Shown here piece by piece: positions 1-7,863 of a DNA stretch of 52,115 nt (its first letter is position 1; each line of letters begins with the position of its first letter). The notes under the pieces were generated by a model. That model did no database searches. It was not told the DNA's origin and saw nothing but the letters and a program-made list of their open reading frames with translations. The position numbers and the translations under genes are program-made. This DNA comes from Nonomuraea indica. Its GTDB lineage: Bacteria; Actinomycetota; Actinomycetes; Streptosporangiales; Streptosporangiaceae. The stretch is taken from positions 60,675 to 112,789 of the forward strand of contig NZ_KZ559482.1 in the NCBI RefSeq assembly GCF_002850745.1, in the 5' to 3' direction.

Positions 1-396
1 GCGCGCGCCCTCGTCGAGGGGCTGGCCCGGGCCGCCGTCGGCCGGCTCGTCCTGGCCGGCATCGGCACCACGCTGGAGGCCGCGCCCGGCGTCATGGTGC
101 ACGACACGCCGGGGTTCCCGGAGGAGGCGCGGGCGTTCTCGCTCGGCCACGCCGCCGAGCTGGAGGCGCTCCGCGACGCGAGCACCGGCCTCGACTGGGT
201 GGTGCTGGCCCCGCCGCCCGTCTTCCTCGACGACGCCCCCCGCACCGGCCGTTACCGGCTCGGCGGCGGCCAGGTCCTGCCGTCCTCCGGCGAGGCGACG
301 TTCCCGTACGCGGACTTCGCGGTGGCGCTGGTCGACGAGGCGCAGGCCCCGACGCGCCACCGCACGCTGGTCGCCGTCGCCGGCCTCCAGGGCTGA
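1..396 (+). CDS. NAD(P)H-binding SDR-type protein, 3' end only
   Basis: The reading frame is open from base 1 and stops at TGA 394-396, so only the last 131 residues are present and the N-terminal Rossmann glycine motif lies outside the window. The visible part (LVLAGIGTTLEAAPG, then a TGLDWVVLAPPPVF segment, then TFPYADFAVALVDE near the end) matches the C-terminal half of NmrA-like / atypical SDR proteins, where WTxxRPxx and a late D-A-A/D-F-A segment recur. The substrate is unknown. It converges with the next gene, 26 bp away, with no obvious terminator between them. Confidence 0.75.
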   Translation, partial: ARALVEGLARAAVGRLVLAGIGTTLEAAPGVMVHDTPGFPEEARAFSLGHAAELEALRDASTGLDWVVLAPPPVFLDDAPRTGRYRLGGGQVLPSSGEATFPYADFAVALVDEAQAPTRHRTLVAVAGLQG

Positions 397-422
397 TCAG
401 CGCTGGAGGCCGGCGACGCGCG

Positions 423-1337
423 TCACGCGGCGGCGTTCACCTGGTGGCGCTCGCCGTCCGCGCCGGTGTCGTGGGAGGCTCCGGCCGCGTCCTGCGGAGC
501 GTCCGCCGCGTCGCGGTCGTGAGCGCGCAGGAACTGCTGGAGCCCGGCCAGGTCGTCGGTGTTGATGTGGTCCACGTCCGCCGCCACGAGCTCCCGCCAG
601 AGCGCCTCGCGGGCGGGCCCGGCCGTGTCGGGGGTCGCCCAGAAGCGCACCCGCTGCCCGTCGCGGTGCGCGGTCCGGACGATCTCACGAAGCCGGTCCC
701 GCTCGGCCTGCGGCATCTCACCCTCGCCGCGCCAGGCGAAGTGCTTGGTCCAGTTGTCGCTGATCAGCGGGATCAGCGACGCCCCGCCGAGACCGAGGTC
801 GCCGAGCCGGCCGTCGTAGAAGGCGTACCGGTCACGCTGGGCGGCCATGAGGTCGCGCGGCCGGTCGCCGCTGACGACCACTGTCACGGCGCCGGGCTTG
901 ACCCTGCCCCGGTGGTAGGCGGTGAGCATCTTGCGGTACGAGCGCAGCACCCGGTCCAGCTCGGTGTAGGTCGCGGCGCCGTTGTTCTTGATGTCCACGA
1001 GGAGCTGGAGCCCCTGGCGGCTGCCGGGGAAGACCCGCCCGTGCCCGGCACGGACGCGGCGGGCCAGCGGGTCGAGGTAGAGCGACTGGAGGGTGCGGCC
1101 GGGCCGCAGGTCCTCCGGGTCGTGCCCGACGCGCAGCTCGCCGTCGACGAGGTAGATGTCGGCCTCGACGCTGGTGAAGCCGTGGTCGAGCGCGTCGAGG
1201 AGGGGGCGCTCGTGTTCGTAGTCGTTGTGGGCGTGGGCGCGGGCCAGCGGCTCGGCGGTGGTCGCCGCCGCGGCGGGGGTGACCGGCAGCAGCAGGGCGC
1301 CTGCGGCGACCAGCGCGCCGAGGGCTCGACGGAACAT
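423..1337 (-). CDS. Secreted GDPD/PI-PLC-superfamily phosphodiesterase-like protein
   Basis: About 304 residues. It has a Sec-type signal peptide (FRRALGALVAAGALLLPVTPAAA) followed by a TIM-barrel start with the motif HAHNDYEHERPLLDAL and then a SVEADIYLVDGELRVGHD stretch. This is typical of the bacterial relatives of yeast AIM6 in the glycerophosphodiester phosphodiesterase / PI-PLC superfamily; the H-N-D, E-A-D and G-H-D residues fit the metal and catalytic positions. It is probably an extracytoplasmic phosphodiesterase, substrate unknown. GTG 1340 and ATG 1337 are adjacent starts. AAGGAG lies 2 nt before the GTG but 5 nt before the ATG, so ATG 1337 is preferred. The C-terminal 30 residues are low complexity. 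Confidence 0.8.
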   Translation of the reverse strand: MFRRALGALVAAGALLLPVTPAAAATTAEPLARAHAHNDYEHERPLLDALDHGFTSVEADIYLVDGELRVGHDPEDLRPGRTLQSLYLDPLARRVRAGHGRVFPGSRQGLQLLVDIKNNGAATYTELDRVLRSYRKMLTAYHRGRVKPGAVTVVVSGDRPRDLMAAQRDRYAFYDGRLGDLGLGGASLIPLISDNWTKHFAWRGEGEMPQAERDRLREIVRTAHRDGQRVRFWATPDTAGPAREALWRELVAADVDHINTDDLAGLQQFLRAHDRDAADAPQDAAGASHDTGADGERHQVNAAA

Positions 1338-1516
1338 CACGTCTCCTTACGGATGCGACAGCGAGCAGTGATCGCGTGCCACGCTATGCGGGACAGGTGT
1401 TTCCGGAGTGACATTTCGCCAAATAGGCGAAGACAGCGCCATGTGACTGGAGGGGCGGAGCCGAGATCGCCACGGCACTCGAGTGAGCCCAGGTCGTACG
1501 CGGTCGTCCTCTGGGG

Positions 1517-3490
1517 CTACCTGCCGGCCGACCGCGTGTTCGGCGTCGTCATACGCGGGCTGTCGCCGTCCGTCAGGCCCGCCTCCGCGCCCGGCTCCCG
1601 CCCCGGCGGGCTCCCATCCGGCGAACCGGGCCCCTCGGCCTCCTGCGCCCGTCCGTCGCCCGAGGACCGTCCGTCGCCCGGCGACCGTCCATCGCCCGGC
1701 GAGTCGTAGCCGCTCGCCTGCAGGGTGAACAGCCGGGCGTACTCGCCCCCGGCCGCCATCAGCTCCTCGTGCGTGCCACGCTCGATGATCTGCCCGCCAC
1801 TCAGCACCACGATGAGGTCGGCGTCGCGCACGGTGCCGAGCCGGTGCGAGATGAGCACGCTCGTCCGGTCGCCCCGGTAGCGGCGCAGGCTGGTGTGCAC
1901 CTCGTGCTCCGCCTCGGCGTCGAGGCCGGAGCTGGGCTCGTCCAGGATGAGCAGGTCCTGGCGGCGGCGCATGAACGCGCGGGCCAGCGCGAGACGCTGC
2001 CACTGCCCGCCGGACAGGGCGACGCCGGACTGGTCGTCACGGTCGCCGAAGATGCGGCTGAGCATGGTGTCGTAGCCGCGCGGCAGGGCCGTGAGCGCGT
2101 CGTGGATGCCGGCCTGGCGGGCCGAGTCCTGGACGCGTCCGCGGTCGTCGCCCGCCTTCAGGTCGCCGAGCCGGATGTTGTCGGCCGCGCTGAGGTCGTA
2201 CTCCATGTAGTCCTGGAAGACCGCGCCGATCCGCTCGCGCAGCCGCGACGGGTCCGTGTCGCGCAGGTCCACCCCGTCCCACCTGACGTGCCCGCGTTCC
2301 GGGTCGTACAGCCGGCACAGCAGCTTGACGATGGTGCTCTTGCCCGCGCCGTTGACCCCGACCAGCGCGACCGTGCGGCCCGCCGGGATGAACAGGTCGA
2401 CGCCGCGCAGGATCCACGGGTGCTCGTGGCTGTAACGGAACCACACGTCGCGCAGCTCGATGCCCTCGCGCAGGGCGGGCAGCGGGGCGGGATCGGCGGG
2501 CACGGGCAGGTCGGGCCCGGCCTCCACGACCTGCGTGTAGTGGCCGAACATCAGCAGGGCGTTGTGGGCGTCCGCCCACTGGCCGACGATCGTGGTCAGC
2601 GCACCCTGCACCCCGGCGACGGCGGCGACGAACACCGTCACGTCGCCGACGGTGATGCCGCCCGACGCGGCGCTCAGGATGGCCCACAGCAACCCGCCGC
2701 CCGCGACGGCGCTGCCGAGCAGCGCCATCACGCCCTGGCTGCGCAGCGTCCTGCGGTCGAGGTCGCGCTCGGCGCGGTTGATGCCGCGTACCTCGCGGAG
2801 CATCCGCCCGCGCAGGTGGTCGCCCAGGCCGAACAGCCGCACCTCCTTGGCCGCCTCCGGCCTGGTGAGGAGGTCGCCGTAGAAGATCTGCCGGCGCATG
2901 GCGGGGGTGATGTCCCACATCATCTCGGCCCGTTCGCGGCTCAGCACGAGCTGGATCCGCACCGAGGGCAGAGCGGCCACGACGATGACGGCGACCATGA
3001 TCCAGTTGACGGCCAGCAGCGTGACGACGAACCCCGACAGGGTGATCACCGCCTGGCCGATCATCAGGGTGCCCACGACGAGCCGGTCGGGCGCGTTGTT
3101 GCTGGACTCGTAGGCCAGCCGGAGCGTGTCGTGGAAGGAGGGGTTCTCGAACCGGCTGAGCCCGGGATGGGTGTTGACCGCCCGGAACAGCCGGTCGTAG
3201 ATGAGCAGCCGCAGATCCCGGCGCAGCTGGGCCTGGGCGTAGTCGGCCACGTGGGGCAGCACGATGACCGCCAGTCCGGTGACGGCGAGCCCGGCGGCCA
3301 GCGGCACCAGGCGGGCGGCGCCGTCGCCTCGGGCGAGGGCGTCGAGCACGAGCTTCGTCAGCCAGGCCGTGACCACGGGCGCGAGCCCGGCGCAGACACC
3401 GAGGATGACGGCGCCGGTGGTGGCCGCCGGGTTCGCCTGCCAGGCCAGCGCGGCGACGGCACGGATCCGCCGTGACGTGGGACCCGCCAT
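1517..3490 (-). CDS. ABC transporter, fused permease and ATPase
   Basis: 657 residues in the half-transporter layout. An N-terminal transmembrane domain with about six segments (roughly residues 20-310) is followed by a nucleotide-binding domain: Walker A GVNGAGKST at 378-386, signature LSGGQ at 492-496, Walker B LLILDEP at 513-519 and H-loop SH at 548-549. It probably works as a homodimeric exporter; the substrate cannot be told. GTG 3493 sits just before ATG 3490; GGGAG is better spaced for the ATG. The last 60 residues are an extension with the repeat GDGRSP (18-bp DNA repeat near 1660-1700), rich in Gly, Asp, Pro and Glu, which is not part of the usual fold. It stands alone with no regulator beside it. 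Confidence 0.9.
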   Translation of the reverse strand: MAGPTSRRIRAVAALAWQANPAATTGAVILGVCAGLAPVVTAWLTKLVLDALARGDGAARLVPLAAGLAVTGLAVIVLPHVADYAQAQLRRDLRLLIYDRLFRAVNTHPGLSRFENPSFHDTLRLAYESSNNAPDRLVVGTLMIGQAVITLSGFVVTLLAVNWIMVAVIVVAALPSVRIQLVLSRERAEMMWDITPAMRRQIFYGDLLTRPEAAKEVRLFGLGDHLRGRMLREVRGINRAERDLDRRTLRSQGVMALLGSAVAGGGLLWAILSAASGGITVGDVTVFVAAVAGVQGALTTIVGQWADAHNALLMFGHYTQVVEAGPDLPVPADPAPLPALREGIELRDVWFRYSHEHPWILRGVDLFIPAGRTVALVGVNGAGKSTIVKLLCRLYDPERGHVRWDGVDLRDTDPSRLRERIGAVFQDYMEYDLSAADNIRLGDLKAGDDRGRVQDSARQAGIHDALTALPRGYDTMLSRIFGDRDDQSGVALSGGQWQRLALARAFMRRRQDLLILDEPSSGLDAEAEHEVHTSLRRYRGDRTSVLISHRLGTVRDADLIVVLSGGQIIERGTHEELMAAGGEYARLFTLQASGYDSPGDGRSPGDGRSSGDGRAQEAEGPGSPDGSPPGREPGAEAGLTDGDSPRMTTPNTRSAGR

Positions 3491-3700
3491 CACCGTCTCC
3501 CGACGGGACCGTCGCCTTGAGGCGATGGGGGAATCGGGACCGGGAGGGCCGTCGAGGCCCGAGTGTTCAGCGACCCGCCGGTTCGGGGCATCGGAGATCT
3601 CCGTTCGTCGCGTACGAGAGGTGCGGCGCTGTGATGCTGCTCGCGTGACTCGCCAGGTGCGCGCCTCCTCGGGCGGGATGCATGACCTCGGGGACCACCC

Positions 3701-5419
3701 CTACCGGTCGAACTCGATGAGCACCGGTTCCTCCGTGATCTGGATGTCGTCGCCTGCCCTGACGGCCGTCTCCCCGCCGTCCAGGCGGCGCACGATCCTG
3801 GCGCCGTCCCCCGTGGCGATCGTCGCCGTGCCGGTGTCCGTCCACACGACCGCCGCCTCGTGCCGGCGGCCGGGCTCGTCGATGGTGAACTGGCAGCGCC
3901 AGGCGTTGGCCGGCAGCCTGAACGCCAGGCCATGGCCGCAGGAATGGCCGCGGGCATGTGCGAGCCAGCGCTGCAGCTGCTCCACGGCCAGTGCGGCGGC
4001 GGTAGGGGGACTGCCCTCTGTCTGGAGCACGATGGGGATCTTGCCGCCGCCCCAGTTGTAGAAGTACATCCGTTCGACGTTCAGGGGGCGTGCGTACAGG
4101 CCGGTGAGGTAGAAGCGGACCGCGTAGGCGCGGGCCCTGGCGCCGTCCAGAGCGCCCTGCAGGGGGATGTCGTACGTGGTGCCGGTGCTCCACAGCCGGG
4201 GATGGACACCGGCCTGGTGGAACGCGCGGTCGACGGTCGCCGCGAGGCCGAGCATGGTCTCCGGCGGGTCGGCCGCTGTGCGCTGGTGCAGCTTGACACC
4301 CGCCACGTCGCAGTGGTCGTACCCGCCGAGCTCGGCGAACCTGCGCAACGAGGCACGCCCCTCCGCGCTCCACAGCCGGCCCATGCCGGGGCACACCAGC
4401 AGGGCGCCCGGATCGATCGAGCGGATGATGCGGCCGGCCCGTCGTGTCATCTCGACGAGGGTCTCCATGCTTCCGCTGTAGAAGCGACGGTCATTGGCGA
4501 GGACCCACAGTTCGTACGCCTCGATGCGGCCCCGGTAGCGCTTCGCCAGCGCGCCGACGAAGCTGTCCCAGTCGGACAGCCGGTCCGGCGGTGAGGTCCG
4601 CGAGCCGCCCGGGTAGGGACCGGTAGGCCCGGCGGGGCTGGCCCAGTGGGGAGTGCCGCCCATCACGAACAGCACCGGCAGCCCGGCCTGGCGGGCGCCG
4701 TTCACCAGCCGGTCCAGGATCGACCAGTCGAACTCGCCGCGGCTCGGGTGGATGTCGGACCACTTGGTGGTGCTGTCCCACAGGCGCACCGCGCCCACCC
4801 GGAACGCCGGCATGGCGCCGGTCGAGCTGTTGAGCGTGACGCCGAACAGCGTGGCCGGGACAGGGGCGGCCGGCCGCGTCCAGCCGCCGAGATCGCCTGG
4901 CACGACGAGAGCGCGCGATGCGTGGGGCCGCATCGGCGGGTGGACCGGCACGGCCGGGCCGTCGGACATCGGAGCCATCGAGACGAGCACGCCGATGACC
5001 GCCAGCAGCGCGATCTTCCATGAGGCCGTCAACCGGCGCGTCCGACGCCGCTGCCCGGCCTCGTCACCCGGCTCGGGCCCGGCATCGCCCGGCAGGGGCC
5101 CGGCGTCGCCCGGCGCGGGGTCAGGGTCACGGGCCATGGCGGGGGCGCCGGACGCCTGCTCCTCCTCCAAAGGGCCGGGGGCGAGCAGCACCGCGGCCTC
5201 CCACAGTCGATAAAGGCGGGCCATTTCCTCGGGCCGTGCGCCGCAGACGCGCGCGATGCGTTCGATGATGCTGAATTCGGGGGGAATCGAGTGGCCCGTG
5301 CAATACCGATGGACGGTGGACTTGCTGACGCTCACCGTTCGGCCTATCGACTGGTAACTGTGTCCGCTGCGTTTTTTCAGCTCAGTCAGTAAGGCTCCCA
5401 CTTCCGCGGATGTTGCCAT
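3701..5419 (-). CDS. Membrane-anchored HTH protein with degenerate GH39-like extracellular domain
   Basis: 572 residues. Residues 1-75 form an XRE-like helix-turn-helix (SYQSIGRTVSVSKSTVHRYC). A Pro/Gly/Glu-rich linker (80-125) leads to a basic stretch and one membrane segment (about 134-151, KIALLAVIGVLVSMAP). Residues 190-480 look like a clan-A (GH39-type) glycosidase barrel: VRLWDSTTKWSDIHPSRGEFDW, then GGTPHWAS, then YELW. A further beta domain follows. Family members carry WNE at the acid/base site and a Trp-x-Thr-Glu motif at the nucleophile; here these are W305-V306-L307 and WSTG with Gly413, so both catalytic Glu are missing. It may be a one-component transmembrane sensor that binds a glycan without cutting it. 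AAAGGTGG precedes the ATG. Confidence 0.8.
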   Translation of the reverse strand: MATSAEVGALLTELKKRSGHSYQSIGRTVSVSKSTVHRYCTGHSIPPEFSIIERIARVCGARPEEMARLYRLWEAAVLLAPGPLEEEQASGAPAMARDPDPAPGDAGPLPGDAGPEPGDEAGQRRRTRRLTASWKIALLAVIGVLVSMAPMSDGPAVPVHPPMRPHASRALVVPGDLGGWTRPAAPVPATLFGVTLNSSTGAMPAFRVGAVRLWDSTTKWSDIHPSRGEFDWSILDRLVNGARQAGLPVLFVMGGTPHWASPAGPTGPYPGGSRTSPPDRLSDWDSFVGALAKRYRGRIEAYELWVLANDRRFYSGSMETLVEMTRRAGRIIRSIDPGALLVCPGMGRLWSAEGRASLRRFAELGGYDHCDVAGVKLHQRTAADPPETMLGLAATVDRAFHQAGVHPRLWSTGTTYDIPLQGALDGARARAYAVRFYLTGLYARPLNVERMYFYNWGGGKIPIVLQTEGSPPTAAALAVEQLQRWLAHARGHSCGHGLAFRLPANAWRCQFTIDEPGRRHEAAVVWTDTGTATIATGDGARIVRRLDGGETAVRAGDDIQITEEPVLIEFDR

Positions 5420-5844
5420 GGCCCACCTTTGGGTCTACGGAACAGGGCGGCGGCATCGCCGGGAAGAGAGTACCCCATGCGGTCGAGCGTCCCAAGGTCT
5501 GCCGTTTCCGCAGGCAGAGGCGGCTTCGTCGTCCCAGGCTTCCCAGATCGGGCCTCGCCTGTTGTCTTCCCGCAGCCGGCCGATCAGGCTGTGCGTGCGG
5601 AGGCGCCTCCCGCAGGCGAAAGCACGCGGAAGGCCTCGGCATATTCGATTCTCCAGGCCGGCACGGGCGTGGCGCGACGCCATGGAAATGACTTTCGCGC
5701 GCGTCCCATGAATATCCGGTTCCGCCCGCGACCCTCACCCGGAACTCGACTCGGCCGGAGGTGCGACCCTCCGCGACCGCACCGTGGCCGGAACCTCACA
5801 ACAGCCGTGTCAGCGGCTGCTTTCGCAGACAAGAAGGAGTGACC
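5420..5844. other. 425-bp divergent intergenic region
   Basis: This gap separates the HTH/pseudo-glycosidase gene (minus) from the small secreted protein (plus) and must hold both promoters. The open frames across it have no coding character or ribosome sites. I see one perfect 12-bp palindrome, GGAGGCGCCTCC at 5599-5610, which could be a protein-binding site. There is no clear terminator, repeat array or RNA gene. Confidence 0.5.
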
Positions 5845-6276
5845 GTGTTACGTCAGCTCAAGGCACATGCGGCTGTCGGTGCGACCGTCGCCGCGTTCGT
5901 CGGGATGTTCGCCGTCGCGCCCCCGGCTGCGGCCGGGGTGAGCACCACGGGCCCGAGCCCCGATCCGGCGGTGACGCCGCTGGGCGGTTGTATCGGCACC
6001 ATGTGCGGCCTCGTCTACAACTACAGCCCGGACACCGTCTCCGTCACGATGGACTGGGGAAACATCAACGGAAACATCCGCTACCTCTACGGCGGGCAGA
6101 ACACCAATGGCTGGGGCGACGTCGACGGCGTGCACGTGGGTCCGGGGCGGACCATGCGCGTCTACATCGACAGCCGTCTGTGGGGCGGCAGGGGCGACGG
6201 CTACTACACGTGGCTCGAAGGCTGGCACAAGATCGAGACCGACGAGATCGTCTACATCATGAATCCGAACGGCTGA
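5845..6276 (+). CDS. Small secreted protein of unknown function
   Basis: 143 residues. A longer frame opens at 5761, but the start is set at GTG 5845 because GAAGGAG lies 5 nt upstream and a signal peptide begins there (hydrophobic VGATVAAFVGMFAVAPPAAA). The mature protein is about 113 residues with two cysteines close together (CIGTMC), probably a disulfide, and is rich in Trp, Tyr and Gly (YLYGGQNTNGWGDVDG, DGYYTWLEGWHKIE). I do not recognise the family. It is divergent from the membrane-anchored HTH protein and is followed by a stem-loop at 6309-6347. The composition fits a small beta-rich extracellular protein. Confidence 0.7.
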   Translation: MLRQLKAHAAVGATVAAFVGMFAVAPPAAAGVSTTGPSPDPAVTPLGGCIGTMCGLVYNYSPDTVSVTMDWGNINGNIRYLYGGQNTNGWGDVDGVHVGPGRTMRVYIDSRLWGGRGDGYYTWLEGWHKIETDEIVYIMNPNG

Positions 6277-6308
6277 CCTGTCCGGCCTGCGACCTCCAGA
6301 CTTCGCGG

Positions 6309-6347
6309 CAGCCGGCCTCCGACCGTTCCCGGGGGCGAGGCCGGCTG
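6309..6347 (+). terminator. Stem-loop after the small secreted protein gene
   Basis: CAGCCGGCCTC and GAGGCCGGCTG are perfect 11-bp inverted arms around a 17-nt loop, 32 nt after the stop codon. No strong T-run follows, as is common for actinobacterial terminators. Confidence 0.5.
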
Positions 6348-6616
6348 GCGTGTTCGAGGTCCATCGGCAACCGGCCCCATGACGGAGGTGTTCACCCGGC
6401 TTTCATGGGTGCGGGCTCGGGCGTGGGTACACGTCCCGCGGAGCCCACGGCCGGACTCCGGCCGGTCGAAGATCCGGATCGCCTGGACGAGCGGCGCACC
6501 CGCGCCACCGTCACCTCGGCAGTCGGTCGGGTGCGCCGAGGATGATATGCCGTGGTTTGCCTGACTCGGACTCCGCCTCGATCATCTGATCATGGCAGAC
6601 GTGCCGCGGTTGAGGA
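6348..6616. other. Intergenic region with nothing recognised
   Basis: The stretch from the stem-loop to the next gene has short overlapping frames with no ribosome sites or recognisable products. The AT-richer patch near 6540-6560 may hold the promoter of the downstream hypothetical gene, but no consensus is clear. Confidence 0.4.
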
Positions 6617-7186
6617 GTGCCGAGAGCTGTTACGGTGCTCATCGTGGCGCACCCGGAGCCCCTGCTCGACCTCATCCACCGCGCCCCAGCGGCCGCCGAG
6701 TTGCTGACATGGCCGTTCGACTTCGACGTCTCCCGGACCGATCACGTCGAGGCGGTAAAGCTGGCGTCCGGTGATGCGCTGGAAGCGATTGCCGGTGACG
6801 GTGCGGGTGGGACGTTCTTCCTGTGCGGGGACACCGCCGGACAGCGGCCCGTACTGTATGCCGACTCCGAAGGACAGGCCGGACTGATCAGTCGTGATCT
6901 GAGCACCGCGATCCAGCTGATCGTGAGGGTCCCGTACTGGAGGGACTGTCTCGCACACGCTTCCGGCGGTCTGGAAGCGATGCGATCGATGGTCCCAGAG
7001 CTGGAGCGGGAGTACAGCGACGACGGCATCGATCTTGACTCGTGCCGCGCCTCGGCGGTCGGGTTGCTCACGTTGGATCTCCCCCCGGCGGCGGACGTGC
7101 TGGCCCGTCTCCTGGAGACGGTGACGCTGCCCGGCTTCGTCCTGCTCAACGAATGGGGCGATACCTATGAACCGATCAGCAGATGA
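6617..7186 (+). CDS. Hypothetical cytoplasmic protein
   Basis: 189 residues, no signal peptide or membrane segment. An in-frame TGA at 6611 limits the start to GTG 6617 or later; GTG 6635 (VLIVAHPEP) is an alternative, and neither has a well-spaced ribosome site. The sequence is acidic and Leu-rich with a distinctive centre: GGTFFLCGD, RPVLYADSEGQAGLI, then VPYWRDCL and GLEAMRSMVPELE. I recognise this only as a pattern seen in conserved actinobacterial hypothetical proteins, possibly SUKH/SMI1-like, and assign no function. It stands alone; the next plus-strand candidate is a 40-codon frame 90 bp downstream. Confidence 0.65.
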   Translation: MPRAVTVLIVAHPEPLLDLIHRAPAAAELLTWPFDFDVSRTDHVEAVKLASGDALEAIAGDGAGGTFFLCGDTAGQRPVLYADSEGQAGLISRDLSTAIQLIVRVPYWRDCLAHASGGLEAMRSMVPELEREYSDDGIDLDSCRASAVGLLTLDLPPAADVLARLLETVTLPGFVLLNEWGDTYEPISR

Positions 7187-7276
7187 TTCGGTGATCGTGG
7201 ATACGACAAGGCCATAATGTCGCCTCTGATGGCTAGGGTCTGCGTCCACAAGCGATGATCGCGATGGAGGTGCCGG

Positions 7277-7399
7277 ATGGCCGAGCTGATCCGCAGTGTC
7301 GACGAGGCCGCTGAGTCCGAGCTCGACCAACCACACACCACATCACCGGCCGCGAGGCCACGCATGCCTCTCGGCCGGTCCGTGCTGCGCTCGCAGTGA
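7277..7399 (+). CDS. Possible 40-codon small ORF or gene remnant
   Basis: ATG 7277 has GGAGG 6 nt upstream and opens a frame of 40 codons (MAELIRSVDEAAESELDQP...). The first 19 residues look like a normal helical N-terminus; the rest is low-quality sequence running through a stem-loop at 7346-7378. This could be a small protein or the 5' end of a gene whose remainder was lost and replaced. The evidence is limited to the ribosome site and N-terminal composition. Confidence 0.3.
   Translation: MAELIRSVDEAAESELDQPHTTSPAARPRMPLGRSVLRSQ
7346..7378 (+). terminator. Stem-loop inside the end of the small ORF
   Basis: CCGGCCGCGAGGC and GCCTCTCGGCCGG form 13-bp arms with one mismatch around a 7-nt loop (CACGCAT). 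It may end transcription from the upstream hypothetical gene. Confidence 0.4.
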
Positions 7400-7480
7400 T
7401 TGCACACCGCCAGCACCCTTCTCCGCGGCCGCCACACCCACTCGGAAGAGTCTGTCGACGGTCACGCCATCCGGAGAAAC

Positions 7481-7514
7481 GACGAGATCCCGTCCGATCG
7501 GACGGGATCTCGTC
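7481..7514 (-). terminator. Terminator of tRNA-Ala copy 1
   Basis: A perfect inverted repeat with 15-bp arms (GACGAGATCCCGTCC) around GATC begins 35 nt beyond the 3' end of the minus-strand tRNA and is followed on that strand by GTTTCTCC. It is an intrinsic terminator, possibly bidirectional. Confidence 0.75.
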
Positions 7515-7549
7515 AACGTGCTTCAGGCCATTTCAAGAACGACCTGCCG

Positions 7550-7622
7550 TGGAGCTATGGGGATTCGAACCCCAGACCTCCTCCATGCCATGGAGGCGCG
7601 CTACCAACTGCGCCATAGCCCC
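7550..7622 (-). tRNA. tRNA-Ala (anticodon GGC), copy 1
   Basis: The minus strand reads a 73-nt cloverleaf. The acceptor GGGGCTA pairs with TAGCTCC plus discriminator A; the D-arm is GCGC/GCGC; the anticodon stem CCTCC/GGAGG encloses loop ATGGCAT with anticodon GGC, decoding GCC; the T-arm is TGGGG-TTCGAAT-CCCCA. The 3' CCA is not encoded (CGG follows). A possible -10 box TACACT (7637-7642, minus strand) lies 14 nt upstream. The sequence is identical to the copy at 24031-24103. Confidence 0.97.
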
Positions 7623-7644
7623 GCGAGCCGTCGCCCAGTGTATC

Positions 7645-7679
7645 GGAATCGCGGCACCTGCGTGCCACACCGCGATTCC
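7645..7679. repeat. Inverted repeat upstream of tRNA-Ala copy 1
   Basis: GGAATCGCGG and CCGCGATTCC form perfect 10-bp arms with a nested GGCAC/GTGCC pair. It lies just before the 5' end of the tRNA, overlapping the expected -35 region, so it could be a protein-binding site or the terminator of a transcript from the right. Confidence 0.4.
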
Positions 7680-7863
7680 CCTCGGGCGGCGACCCGCCTC
7701 CCCGCTCACGGCGTCGAACGGCCCCGCTCCTGGCCCGCGGATGACGGCGGAAGCCGGCGTAGTTCTCCTGCCTGGCGACGGAGGAGATCGCCTACACCTC
7801 GCCGTCGTCCCCGGTCAGAGGCACACGGCTGTCTCCGGGCCCCTCCCGCCAGGCGGGCAAGGG

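Noticed and set aside
1425..1441. Short hairpin TTCGCC-AAATA-GGCGAA as terminator of the ABC gene
   Set aside because: The stem is only 6 bp and has no T-run, and it lies nearly 80 nt past the stop; too weak to call.
444..1709. 421-codon plus-strand frame opposite the GDPD-like gene
   Set aside because: Val/Gly/Arg-rich shadow; the opposite strand has a signal peptide, ribosome site and family motifs.
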